Of a DNA stretch of 32,052 bases, positions 24,664 to 32,052 are shown one piece after another. The stretch is taken from the NCBI RefSeq assembly GCF_010894475.1, contig NZ_JAAIYB010000042.1, positions 1 through 32,052 on the forward strand. The letters run 5' to 3'. The notes under the pieces are model-generated. The model did no database searches. It was not told the DNA's origin and worked only from the letters and a program-made list of their open reading frames with translations. Numbering within the stretch: position 1 is the first letter of the stretch; each line of letters opens with the position of its first letter. This DNA is from Myxococcus vastator. Lineage in GTDB: Bacteria > Myxococcota > Myxococcia > Myxococcales > Myxococcaceae. The position numbers and the translations under genes are program-made.

Positions 24664-25920
24664 TCAGTAGCGCCGGAGCACCAACAACCCCACCCGGCCC
24701 GGTTTCACCTCCACGGGATGCTCGGTCGTCTGTCCCCAAGCCATCACACGCACCGTGTGGCTCCCGGCGGGCACGCGGAAGCGCGCCACCTGGAACTCCG
24801 CGGGCAGGGAGAGCCAGGACCGCAGGTCTGGCGCATTCATCGCGTTGAGGACGAGGAAGGTCAGCACGCCCAGCTCGTCGCTCTTCGTCAGCGCGCCCAC
24901 GCCCGCCGCCACGCCCGCCTTCACCGCCACGCCCGCGAGCTGCTTCGCCAGCAGGCGGCCAATCCGGTCATCCAGGTGGACCACGGCCACGTCCGACAGG
25001 GACGTCACCGTCACCGCCTGCTTCGACTCGCCCTCCAAGGCCACGCTCACCGGCGGAGCGAGTCCCCGCTTCCGGTAGACGGGGACTTCAATCAGGGCGC
25101 CGCCACCGCCCGGGTCCCTTGAGTTGCGATGCTTCTCTGGAGACAGGCCCGCCTCCACCACCACGACGAGCTGTCCCTCGTCCGGCGCCAGCGGCGCATG
25201 CGGGACGTCCGGGTACTTCGCCAGCAGCTCCGCGTACACGTCGTCGCGGCCCGCCTTCTTCGCCAGCCGCAGCAGGGGCTCCGCCAGCGCGTCCTTGCGA
25301 GGCGCGATTTCATACGCCTTCGCGTAGTCGATGTACGCCGAATCCCAGTCCCGCTGGTCCTCCCGGATGACGCCGCCCAGGTAGCGCGCGATGGCGAGCT
25401 GCTCGTAGGGCTTCTTCTCCTCGGCGATCATCTTCTCCAGGCGCTCGTTGACCTGGCGGACCTCCACCATGGCGGCTTCGTCGTCGCCCAGCCCCACGTA
25501 GTTGAGCGCCTGGAGGACGGAAATCATCAGCTTCTCGAAGTCCTCCCCGCGGTAGGCGCGCTGACGCTCGTTGGTGACGAGCGTCTTCGCTTCCTCGCTG
25601 ACGGAGACACTGTCGAGCTGCTCGCTGAGCCGCTCCGCCTCCTCGAGCACGGCGTTGCTCTCCGCCCACTGCCCGGCGGCGTGCAGCACCATGCCCTTGT
25701 CCATCAGCACCAGCAGGCGGTCCTGCTCGGGGCCCTCCTTCGTCGCGGCCTCCAGGGAGGCCAGCGCGCGCGAATAGTCCCCCTGCTGGTACGCGGACCG
25801 CACGCCCCGGGTGCGCGCCACATAGTCACCCGCGCAGCCCGACGACAGGAGGAGCACGCTCGCGAGCGCGAGCGCGCCCCACCCGCTCAGGCGGATTGGG
25901 CTGCGGGAGTGGATGGACAT
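24664..25920 (-). CDS. COG3014-like lipoprotein with TPR region
   Basis: A 418-residue lipoprotein with lipobox LLSSGC (Cys 29). TPR-like helices occupy about 38-250 (GDYSRALASLEAA, YLGGVIREDQRDWDSAYIDYAKAY). A beta-rich C-terminal part ends in a PEGA-like segment (VARFRVPAGSHTVRVMAWG). In other bacteria COG3014-type proteins are encoded next to LpoB/COG3417 lipoproteins, as here, which suggests a shared envelope or peptidoglycan-related role. It is 16 bases downstream of the LpoB-like gene. The ribosome site is weak. A T-rich stretch (TTTGGTTTTTTG) directly follows the stop but I see no strong stem before it. Confidence 0.75.
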   Translation of the reverse strand: MSIHSRSPIRLSGWGALALASVLLLSSGCAGDYVARTRGVRSAYQQGDYSRALASLEAATKEGPEQDRLLVLMDKGMVLHAAGQWAESNAVLEEAERLSEQLDSVSVSEEAKTLVTNERQRAYRGEDFEKLMISVLQALNYVGLGDDEAAMVEVRQVNERLEKMIAEEKKPYEQLAIARYLGGVIREDQRDWDSAYIDYAKAYEIAPRKDALAEPLLRLAKKAGRDDVYAELLAKYPDVPHAPLAPDEGQLVVVVEAGLSPEKHRNSRDPGGGGALIEVPVYRKRGLAPPVSVALEGESKQAVTVTSLSDVAVVHLDDRIGRLLAKQLAGVAVKAGVAAGVGALTKSDELGVLTFLVLNAMNAPDLRSWLSLPAEFQVARFRVPAGSHTVRVMAWGQTTEHPVEVKPGRVGLLVLRRY

Positions 25921-25936
25921 GGAAGGGTGCCGCCCG

Positions 25937-26545
25937 TTACCAGCTCACGCCGCGCTTCTCGAACTTCTTGCGAATCTGCTTCTCGTCCGTCCACTCGATG
26001 AGGCCGGTCCGCACGTTGCTGAGCTTCGCGGTCATCTTGTAATAGACGAGCTTGTCGCGGCCGACCTCCTGGATGATGGAGGCGAGGTCGCCCGTCATCA
26101 GGAAGTCCACCGACGTCTGCTGACCCGGGCCCTTGGCGGCGTTCGGGTCGACGTAGCCGGACTGCTGGTACTCGTACTCCTCCGCGATGTCCTGGCGCGC
26201 CTGCTGGTCCACCAGGGCGAAGCGGCCCGTCTGCGCCAGCGCCGTCTGAATCTTGTCGCCCAGCGAGCGCATGTCGATGTGCTCGGAGGTGCTGTTCTTC
26301 AGCTTGCCCACCAGGACGATGGGCAGCGAGCCGTCCGGCCGGGGCTGGGAGAAGCGCGCCGAGGTGGCGAGCGACTCCGCCATCTTCTTCGCGATGAGCT
26401 GCAGGTCGTTCTCGTTGAAGCGGTCCGACAGCATCTCGATGGTGTTCGGGTCCTCGTACGTGCCACGCGTGAAGGCGCGCGGGCCCGTGCAGGCGGACAG
26501 CGAAGCGGCGAGACAGGCGGACAGAAGCAGGCGGCGGGTGTTCAT
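25937..26545 (-). CDS. LpoB-like lipoprotein, putative penicillin-binding protein activator
   Basis: A 202-residue lipoprotein with lipobox SLSAC (Cys 19). The single folded domain contains LIAKKMAESL, the VGKLKNSTSEHIDM strand-turn, GRFALVDQQARQDIAEE and VDFLMTGDLASI, all characteristic of the LpoB/COG3417 family. LpoB is an outer-membrane lipoprotein that stimulates PBP1b in enterobacteria; in this lineage the partner enzyme is unknown. The ATG at 26543-26545 has GGAGTGA eight bases upstream and gives a normal lipoprotein signal, so the longer start at 26602 is rejected. It sits between a hypothetical protein and the COG3014-like lipoprotein in one operon. Confidence 0.82.
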   Translation of the reverse strand: MNTRRLLLSACLAASLSACTGPRAFTRGTYEDPNTIEMLSDRFNENDLQLIAKKMAESLATSARFSQPRPDGSLPIVLVGKLKNSTSEHIDMRSLGDKIQTALAQTGRFALVDQQARQDIAEEYEYQQSGYVDPNAAKGPGQQTSVDFLMTGDLASIIQEVGRDKLVYYKMTAKLSNVRTGLIEWTDEKQIRKKFEKRGVSW

Positions 26546-26559
26546 GGTGCGGGTCACTC

Positions 26560-27387
26560 CTAGTTCCATTCGCATTCGAAGCGGCTGCCTTCGAAGTTCC
26601 ACTTGTAGGCGAGCACCGCGTCACGGCGGTACCCGGCCGTCAGGCGGCAGACGTTCTGCAGCGACGCACGGGGATAATCGAAGGTGTAGCGCTGCGCCCG
26701 CGACAGCTCCTGCGCGGTGAGCTGGGACGGGTGCGTGAGCGTGGGGCTGGCGCTGGCGACCACCAGCACGTGGTGCTTGCCGTAGGTGCGCAGCGGCACC
26801 TGGCCCGCCAACTGGACGCGCCGCACGGTGCGCGCGACGAGGATGTCGCTGCGGTCCACCGTCGTCTCGTGGCTGTTGCGGCGGCGCAGCAGCTCCGGGA
26901 GGTTGGCGGTGAAGACGCGGGTGATGTCCCCGTCGTCCACGAAGAAGTAGAGGAACGCCTCCCGCGCGGTGCGGCTCTCCCCGGTGAAGTCCAGCGTCAC
27001 CAGCAGGTTCAGCCCGCGGTTGGGCGCCAGGCCGTGCCGGGACACCGCGGCCAGCACGTCCTTGTCCACGCCGGCCTTCTTGAGCCGGATGAGGCCGTCC
27101 GCGCTGGCGTCGCAGGCGCAGCGGCGCTCTTCAATCATCTTCACGAGCTGGGCGGGCTCGAAGCCGGCCTGGGACAGCTTCGTCAGCTCCTCGTCGGTGA
27201 GCGGGAGCTGGTCGGAGCGCTCATAGATGCGCGGGAGCTGGTTGGGGTCCCACTGGATGATGTTGTAGGTCTGCACGTCCCCGGCCGGGAACGGCAGGTT
27301 CACCTGCGGGCTTCCTCGGCCGGCAACGGAGACAGGCGCCTGGCTGGAGGTCAGCGCCAGTGTGGCGGCAAGCAGCTGGGCAATCAT
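26560..27387 (-). CDS. Hypothetical secreted protein
   Basis: A 275-residue protein with a short signal peptide (MIAQLLAATLALTSSQA) and no recognised family. One region (about 62-118) contains LTDEELTKLSQAGFEPAQLVKMI followed by a pair of cysteines (RRCACDA) and a helical GLIRLKKAGVDKDVLAAV repeat-like segment. The rest is beta-rich (RGLNLLVTLDF, DILVARTVRRVQL, HHVLVVASAS), with two more cysteines near the end. The AGGAGG seven bases before the ATG is the strongest ribosome site in this operon. It lies 14 bases before the LpoB-like gene and follows the outer-membrane-like gene, so a role in the same envelope complex is likely. Confidence 0.72.
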   Translation of the reverse strand: MIAQLLAATLALTSSQAPVSVAGRGSPQVNLPFPAGDVQTYNIIQWDPNQLPRIYERSDQLPLTDEELTKLSQAGFEPAQLVKMIEERRCACDASADGLIRLKKAGVDKDVLAAVSRHGLAPNRGLNLLVTLDFTGESRTAREAFLYFFVDDGDITRVFTANLPELLRRRNSHETTVDRSDILVARTVRRVQLAGQVPLRTYGKHHVLVVASASPTLTHPSQLTAQELSRAQRYTFDYPRASLQNVCRLTAGYRRDAVLAYKWNFEGSRFECEWN

Positions 27388-27402
27388 GTTGAAGCCTCCT
27401 TG

Positions 27403-27969
27403 CTAGAACTTGTAGCCCACGGACATGCCCAGCCGGTGCGTGACGCCGCCGCCGCCAATGGGGATGTCCGGGGTGTAGTTGAGGGCCATGAGGATGTTCT
27501 CCCGGTCACCCAGGAGGATTTCGGCACCCAGCTGCGGCGAGATGCCGAAGCGCAGGCCCTCTCCCTCCGGGATGACGATGGCGCCGGCCTTCAGGCCCGC
27601 GGTGAACACCAGCGGCCAGCCCCAGGTCCGGAAGCGGGGGCCCACCATGCCGACGAAGCGGCCCCCGTCGAACACGTAGGCGCCGCTCACGTCCAACTGG
27701 TACCAGTCCGCGCCCCACAGCGACAGCGTGGCGCCCACGAACAGCGGCGGGCCCTCCGGCGCGCCCCGAGGCGGCCTGCGGGAGTTGATGGCCGCGCCCC
27801 AGTCGAGCTGGAGCGACACGCTCCGGCCGCCGGGGCCGCTGTAGCCGCCCTTGCCGTATTCGGACTCCTCTGGACCGTCCGTGCGGCCTCCGGATTGGGC
27901 ACTGGCGGTCAGCGGCACGGTGGCGGCCAGCATCGCAAGGGCCCCACACAACCTGACATGACGCATCAT
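27403..27969 (-). CDS. Small outer-membrane beta-barrel-like protein
   Basis: A 188-residue protein with a signal peptide (cleavage after TASA, about residue 24) and a short Gly/Ser-rich spacer. The alternating hydrophobic strands (SVSLQLDWGAAI, PLFVGATLSLWGADWYQLDVSGAYVF, HRLGMSVGYKF) end in an aromatic residue (F), as for small outer-membrane barrels. The family is not identified. It is the first gene of the envelope operon that continues with the hypothetical protein, LpoB-like and COG3014-like genes. GGGGGAG lies shortly before the ATG pair, so either start codon is possible. Confidence 0.7.
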   Translation of the reverse strand: MMRHVRLCGALAMLAATVPLTASAQSGGRTDGPEESEYGKGGYSGPGGRSVSLQLDWGAAINSRRPPRGAPEGPPLFVGATLSLWGADWYQLDVSGAYVFDGGRFVGMVGPRFRTWGWPLVFTAGLKAGAIVIPEGEGLRFGISPQLGAEILLGDRENILMALNYTPDIPIGGGGVTHRLGMSVGYKF

Positions 27970-28049
27970 CTCGAAGACTCCCCCGGGCGGTAGGTGCGAA
28001 TTTCCAGCGCTGTGACGGCGCGGCGCGGCGACTATTCAAAACCCCGTGC

Positions 28050-28078
28050 CCCCAGGCAAGGGCTCACTGCGCCTGGGG
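28050..28078 (-). terminator. Candidate terminator of the MscS gene
   Basis: CCCCAGGC (28050-28057) and GCCTGGGG (28071-28078) form an 8-bp stem with a 13-base loop just after the MscS-gene stop. On the minus strand a GGGGTTTTG follows after a short gap, so the T-run is weak. Confidence 0.45.
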
Positions 28079-28090
28079 AGCAGCCAACCT

Positions 28091-29737
28091 TCACGCCCGA
28101 GGCGGCCTGGGCGGCGCATCCGGGGACGCGGACAGCTGCGCCGACTCCAGCTCCGGTGGTGGGAAGGGGCGCGCCTCCGTGCGGGTGACGGGCAGCCACA
28201 GCGGATGGGCGCGCAGGAAGGCCACCAGCTTCTCGCGCACCAGGGCCCGCAGGTCGAAGAGCGTGCTGAAGTCCGACACGCTGACCAGCGCGCGCACCGT
28301 GAGGGTCCGGTCCAGCACGTCCATGACGACCACCGACGCCACGCGGCCGTCCCACATGGCTTTGCCCTCGTTCTCCAGGATGCGGCGCAGCTCCGCGCGC
28401 AGCGCGTCGATGTCCGTCTGGTAGTCCACCTGGAGGATGACGGGCCCCAGCATCTCCGGGTTCCCCTTGCTCCAGTTCTGGAAGGGCTTGTCCAGGAACT
28501 GGACGATGGGGATGACCAGCCGGCGCTGGTCCCACGTCCGCAGCACCACATAGGTGAGCGTGATTTTCTCCACCGTGCCGTATTCGCCCTCGGTGATGAG
28601 GGTGTCGCCGATGCTGATGGGCTGGGTGATGGAGAGCTGGATGCCGGCCAGCAGCGTGCCAATGGACTTCTGCGCCGCGAGGCCGAGCACCAGACCGGCG
28701 ATGCCGGCGGAGGCCAGCAGCGACACGCCGACGTTGCGCACCACCTCGAACTGGATGAGCAGCAGCGCCGCGGCGATGACATAGGTGGCCACCTCGAAGA
28801 TGGCGCGGAGCACCACCAGCTGCGTGCTCACGCTGCGCGCCCGGGTCGCGTCCTTCATCTCCGATGACACGCGGCTCTGCACGAAGGCGACGGAGACGTG
28901 GAGGATGCGCAGGACGGCCCAGGCCAGCGCCACGACGCTCAGCGAGTAGGCGACCCGCATGAAGAAGCCCTGCGCCGGCCGAGGCAGCCGCAACAGCAGC
29001 GTGCCCACCGCCAGCAGCGCGGAGAAGGTGAGCAGCTTCACCGGCCCCTTCCCGGAGGAGACCACGTCGTCCTCCCAGGTGAACCGGGTCCACCGCGCCA
29101 CCCGGCGGGCCAGTGCCAGGACCAGGCGCTCCAACAGCACCGACAGGCCCAGGCTGCCCAGCACCATCACCAGCAGCCCCAGCCACTGCCAGGGCTCCAG
29201 CCCCAGCACCGTGTCATTGAAGAAGAAGGCGGGCAGGAAGCCCACCAGCCGGGGGCCATACTCCGCGAAGAGCGGATCCACCTGCCGCATCGTGGACTCG
29301 TTGAAGACCCAGACCAGCCCCCCTTCGGAGGGGACGCGCTGGACGCGGATGGGGACGTTGTTCCCCTGCAATGGAATGGTGCCCAGTTGGTCGTAGCGTT
29401 CGTTGGCCGGGTCGCCCTCCGGGGCCGTGCTCAGCGCGCCCACGTTCACGGGCAGCTTGCGGTCCAGCACGAACTTGAGCGCGCGGGCCAGCTTGACGCC
29501 CCGCTCCGCCTGCTGGGCGCGGGGGATGTAGTCCAGGTCCAGGTAGTGCGCCGCCAGGGTGTAGTCCCCCCGGTGCGCGGCGGCCAGGAAGCCCTGGACG
29601 GCGGCCTGCGGTGTCCTCCGGTCCACCGAGGGTGGAGGCGGACCGAGGCCCACGTTGAGCGCGGCGGCAGGAAGGCTCCACAGCAGCCCCAGTCCCAGGA
29701 CGAGTGCTCTCAGGGTCCAACTGTCACGGTGCATCAT
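28091..29737 (-). CDS. MscS-type mechanosensitive channel with large periplasmic domain
   Basis: A 548-residue protein. A signal-like N-terminus (about 1-26) is followed by a periplasmic domain of about 150 residues (PQAAVQGFLAAAHRGDYTLAAHYLDL, then a WVFNESTM region). Membrane spans lie at about 185-207, 235-252, 265-287 and 308-330. The MscS pore helix is at 335-370 (AGIAGLVLGLAAQKSIG), with the beta domain (QPISIGDTL, GTVEKITLTYVVLRTWD) and a cytoplasmic C-domain after it. It should release osmolytes on hypo-osmotic shock or mediate signalling. I use the ATG at 29735-29737; there is no strong ribosome site, so the start is less certain than the frame. Confidence 0.86.
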   Translation of the reverse strand: MMHRDSWTLRALVLGLGLLWSLPAAALNVGLGPPPPSVDRRTPQAAVQGFLAAAHRGDYTLAAHYLDLDYIPRAQQAERGVKLARALKFVLDRKLPVNVGALSTAPEGDPANERYDQLGTIPLQGNNVPIRVQRVPSEGGLVWVFNESTMRQVDPLFAEYGPRLVGFLPAFFFNDTVLGLEPWQWLGLLVMVLGSLGLSVLLERLVLALARRVARWTRFTWEDDVVSSGKGPVKLLTFSALLAVGTLLLRLPRPAQGFFMRVAYSLSVVALAWAVLRILHVSVAFVQSRVSSEMKDATRARSVSTQLVVLRAIFEVATYVIAAALLLIQFEVVRNVGVSLLASAGIAGLVLGLAAQKSIGTLLAGIQLSITQPISIGDTLITEGEYGTVEKITLTYVVLRTWDQRRLVIPIVQFLDKPFQNWSKGNPEMLGPVILQVDYQTDIDALRAELRRILENEGKAMWDGRVASVVVMDVLDRTLTVRALVSVSDFSTLFDLRALVREKLVAFLRAHPLWLPVTRTEARPFPPPELESAQLSASPDAPPRPPRA

Positions 29738-29886
29738 GGCTGACTGCCATATCCCCTTTGGGTGTCTCACTGGAAAGAAGTCGTCCCCGGACGCCCAGCG
29801 GCCGAGCGTGCGGCGATGGACATCCGAAATCAGGGAAACGCCGACCCCGGGAGCGCACGGGAAAGCGTTGGTGCGGCGCGTGGGGG

Positions 29887-29892
29887 TAGGAT
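29887..29892 (+). promoter_or_regulatory. Candidate -10 box of the response regulator gene
   Basis: TAGGAT lies 26 bases before the GTG start, giving a leader of about 20 bases that contains the AAGGAAGG ribosome site. No matching -35 is clear. Confidence 0.35.
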
Positions 29893-29917
29893 AGAAACGG
29901 CGTGAAGGAAGGTCGAC

Positions 29918-30301
29918 GTGTCCGAGAAGCGAAGAATCCTCCTGATTGACGACAGCGAGATTACGCTCGCCATGGAGAAGGCCGTGCTCGAGGCGCGCGG
30001 CTACGAGGTCATCGCCACCTCCACGCTCATGGAGTTCGAGAAGACGCTGCAGACCTGGCGCCCGGACCTCATCCTCACCGACATCCACATGCCCGAGGCC
30101 AAGGGCACGGATATCTGTCGCACGCTGAAGAACGAGTACGGCACGCAGGACATCCCCATCGTCCTCTTCTCCAGCCTCCCGGACGACGAGCTGTCCAAGC
30201 TGGCCGAGCAGGTGGGCGCCGACGGCTCCCTGTCCAAGGTGAACGGGCTGGAGGCCATGGGCGAGAAGATCGACGAGCTGGTGCAGAGCATCCTCTGGTG
30301 A
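29918..30301 (+). CDS. Single-domain response regulator
   Basis: A 127-residue receiver domain. The acidic pair is D11-D12, the phospho-acceptor is D55 in LTDIHMP, a serine pair (S85-S86) takes the place of the switch threonine, and the lysine is K107 (LSKV). There is no output domain. It may connect to a kinase elsewhere. The GTG start has AAGGAAGG five bases upstream. The stop overlaps the possible GTG start of the cytochrome gene (GTGA at 30298-30301), so the two are probably translated together, an unusual pairing for a receiver domain. Confidence 0.88.
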   Translation: MSEKRRILLIDDSEITLAMEKAVLEARGYEVIATSTLMEFEKTLQTWRPDLILTDIHMPEAKGTDICRTLKNEYGTQDIPIVLFSSLPDDELSKLAEQVGADGSLSKVNGLEAMGEKIDELVQSILW

Positions 30302-31854
30302 AGCCCATGCGTGCCTTCCTCGCCGCGGCCCTGGTGGCCGCGTCGCTCGCTGGCTGTGCACGCAAGGACCCTCCCCCCAAGCCCGCGGAAGCAGACGCTT
30401 CATCGGCCACCGCCGCCGCGAAGCCCGCCACGGCCGCCGGCCAGGGCCCGGGCGCCATCCTCTTCCTCTCCGCCGACACGCGCGGCTACCTGGGCCCGTG
30501 CGGCTGTAGCGAGAACATGCGGGGCGGCATCGCCCGCGCCGCCGCGCAGGTGCGGGCGGCGCGCGAGGGCTCGCTGCCCGTCCTCTATGTGGATGGCGGC
30601 AACAGCCTCTTCGGCGAGCAGCGGCTCAAGCCGGGACAGGTGCCCCAGGAGGAGCGCAAGGCGAAGGCGCTCGCGGACGCCATGCGGCACATGGGCCTGG
30701 CGGTGCGCGCCACCGGCCCGCTGGACGACACGCGGGGCGTGGACTTCCGCGAGGGCCTGGGGCTGCCGGAGCTGGCGCCGGGCGCGGTGAAGCTGCTGCC
30801 CGCGGGCGAGCGGCAGGTGGGCGTGGTGGCGGCGACCACGGCCGCGCAGCTCGCCCAGGCCAGCGCCCAGGCCCGCGCGCGGGGCGCGGACTTCGTGGTG
30901 GGCCTGCTGGACGTCACGCTGGACGTGGCCCAGCAGGCGGTGGAGCAGCCGGGCTTGAAGGCCGACGTGGTGGTGGCCACCCGCACCGCCACCGAGTTCA
31001 GCGGCGAGCAGAACCGGCTGGTGCGGTCCGCGGTGCCAGTGGTGGCGCTGCAGAGCAAGGGACGCTCGCTGCTGCGCGTGGACCTGGCCTATGCGCCCCA
31101 GCCCGGCCCCTTCGCGTTGCAGAAGGGTCAGGATGACCTGGAGCGCGAGGCCGCCGCGCTGGAGCAACGCACGGCGCTGCTGGACAAGGACATCAACCTC
31201 CCCGGCACGGACCCGAAGCTCAAGGCGCTCAAGCAGGGCAAGCGCGACGAGCTGGTGGCGCGCCGGCAGGCCCTGCTGAACGCGCCGCCCGTCAGCCCCG
31301 ACGGCGTCAACGCCTTCACGCTGCGCTTCGTGCCGCTGGAGTCCAGCCTCCCCTCCGACGCGGAGGCGGTGGCGCTGGTGTCCGCCTACGACGCGGACGT
31401 GGGGAAGATGAACCTCGCCTGGGCGAAGGCGCACGGACAGGACTGCCCGCCTCCGGCGCCGGGCCGCGCGGGCTTCGTGGGCAACGCGCCTTGCCGCACC
31501 TGCCACGAGGATGCGTTCCCCGTCTGGGAGAAGTCCAAGCACCACCACGCCTGGGAGACGCTGGAGCAGGTGGGCAAGCAGTTCCACCTCAACTGCGTGG
31601 GGTGCCACGTCACCGGCTGGGAGCAACCCGGCGGCGTGTGCCGGCTGGACAAGGTGGCGGGCCGCGAGGACGTGGGCTGCGAGAGCTGCCACGGTCCGGG
31701 CTCGGAGCACGCGGATGCGCCTGGCACCGACAACATCATCGCCTCGCCGGGCGAGAGCGTGTGCGTCACCTGTCACAACCCGGAGAACTCGCCTCACTTC
31801 GATTTCGCGACGTACCTGCCGCGCATCGTGGGGCCGGGACACGGGAAGCCTTAG
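30298..31854 (+). CDS. Tetrahaem cytochrome c lipoprotein with UshA-like N-domain
   Basis: A 518-residue lipoprotein (lipobox SLAGC, Cys 20). The N-terminal half resembles metallophosphatase/5'-nucleotidase (UshA-like) domains: ILFLSADTRGYLGPCGC at 54-70, MRGGIAR and VLYVDGGNSLF at 96-105. Usual metal ligands such as the DxH histidine are not obvious. A linker helix (about 283-330) leads to the cytochrome part with four CxxCH haem sites at 399, 433, 461 and 489, plus HHH at 415-417 as possible distal ligands; this is like cytochrome c554-type modules. It should sit on the periplasmic or outer membrane and move electrons. The ATG at 30307 is an alternative start. Confidence 0.85.
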   Translation: MKPMRAFLAAALVAASLAGCARKDPPPKPAEADASSATAAAKPATAAGQGPGAILFLSADTRGYLGPCGCSENMRGGIARAAAQVRAAREGSLPVLYVDGGNSLFGEQRLKPGQVPQEERKAKALADAMRHMGLAVRATGPLDDTRGVDFREGLGLPELAPGAVKLLPAGERQVGVVAATTAAQLAQASAQARARGADFVVGLLDVTLDVAQQAVEQPGLKADVVVATRTATEFSGEQNRLVRSAVPVVALQSKGRSLLRVDLAYAPQPGPFALQKGQDDLEREAAALEQRTALLDKDINLPGTDPKLKALKQGKRDELVARRQALLNAPPVSPDGVNAFTLRFVPLESSLPSDAEAVALVSAYDADVGKMNLAWAKAHGQDCPPPAPGRAGFVGNAPCRTCHEDAFPVWEKSKHHHAWETLEQVGKQFHLNCVGCHVTGWEQPGGVCRLDKVAGREDVGCESCHGPGSEHADAPGTDNIIASPGESVCVTCHNPENSPHFDFATYLPRIVGPGHGKP

Positions 31855-31935
31855 TCATCCAGGAATCCAGGGGCTCGCCTGGTCGGCTGCGCCTGCCAGG
31901 CGTCCAGACAAGGGGCGCTCACCGCGACTCCTTGT

Positions 31936-31963
31936 TTGACTGTCAAGGAAAAGGGCGAATACT
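31936..31963 (+). promoter_or_regulatory. Candidate promoter of the gene entering at the right edge
   Basis: TTGACT (31936-31941) and AATACT (31958-31963) are 16 bases apart, the best sigma-70-like pair I see in the window. The leader would be about 35 bases. Confidence 0.45.
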
Positions 31964-32005
31964 TCCCGCTTTCGCCCGCCTCCGGGCCCCCGTTCCCGCG
32001 ACTGT

Positions 32006-32052
32006 ATGCTGCCTCTACCTCTGCTTCTGCTCGCCCTGGCCTCGGCCCCTGC
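32006..32052 (+). CDS. Start of a secreted protein, signal peptide only
   Basis: An ATG at 32006 opens a frame that reads MLPLPLLLLALASAP to the window edge, a typical signal-peptide hydrophobic core with an AxA-type end. A candidate promoter lies upstream at 31936-31963. No clear ribosome site precedes it, and with only 15 residues visible the call is provisional. The product is unknown. Confidence 0.4.
   Translation, partial: MLPLPLLLLALASAP

Noticed and set aside
29738-30403. N-terminal extension of the MscS frame on the minus strand
   Set aside because: It runs antisense through the response regulator gene; the signal-like N-terminus beginning at 29737 fits the channel protein.

Overview
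This window is very GC-rich (roughly 70%), densely coded chromosomal DNA. GC-ending codons dominate, lipoproteins are numerous, one-component and sigma-54-type regulators are present, and there are stand-alone response regulators, a PilZ protein and a multihaem cytochrome. All of this fits a myxobacterium of the Myxococcus/Corallococcus type; that is an inference from gene content and style, not from a marker gene. I see no tRNA, rRNA, CRISPR array, insertion sequence or phage gene.

Layout. 1-1651: the start of an unrecognised minus-strand gene, a PilZ protein facing a CheY-like regulator, and a small STAS-like protein. 1758-10286: an eight-gene minus-strand operon with mostly overlapping genes: MoxR ATPase, DUF58 protein, a BatD-like protein, BatA, BatB, BatC, BatD and BatE. 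This is a complete MoxR-Bat (von Willebrand factor A) envelope system. 10482-12332: an alpha/beta hydrolase, a duplicated histidine-rich metal-binding protein and a thioredoxin whose ribosome-binding region sits in a long hairpin. 12474-15752: a two-repeat EF-hand-like protein resembling parts of type III secreted proteins, divergent from an FHA/sigma-54 activator, followed by ureidoglycolate lyase. 15772-19714: a metzincin-type lipoprotein, then a DUF2157/DUF4401/GDYXLXD membrane operon. 19854-20905: a small CxC protein and a haem-oxygenase-like protein behind a Fur-box-like palindrome. 20927-24633: a GAF/sigma-54 activator, a methyltransferase and a ZIP metal transporter. 24664-27969: an envelope operon with an LpoB-like lipoprotein and a COG3014-like lipoprotein. 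28091-31854: an MscS-type channel divergent from a response regulator plus a tetrahaem cytochrome lipoprotein. The window ends in the signal peptide of another gene.

The strongest candidate for something undescribed is the haem-oxygenase-like protein at 20102-20905. It aligns along its whole core with haem oxygenases, but the residue at the proximal haem histidine is alanine and the distal glycine helix is altered. It is translationally coupled to a small CxCG-type protein behind a 31-bp palindrome made of GATTTT-like hexamers. Other signals worth following are two gene starts with the same TAGnCT-(6-7 nt)-GTG layout suggesting leaderless mRNAs, a three-half-site TTGTCA operator, a 19-bp perfect inverted repeat with a T-rich tail in an otherwise empty intergenic region, and the RBS-sequestering hairpin before the thioredoxin gene.
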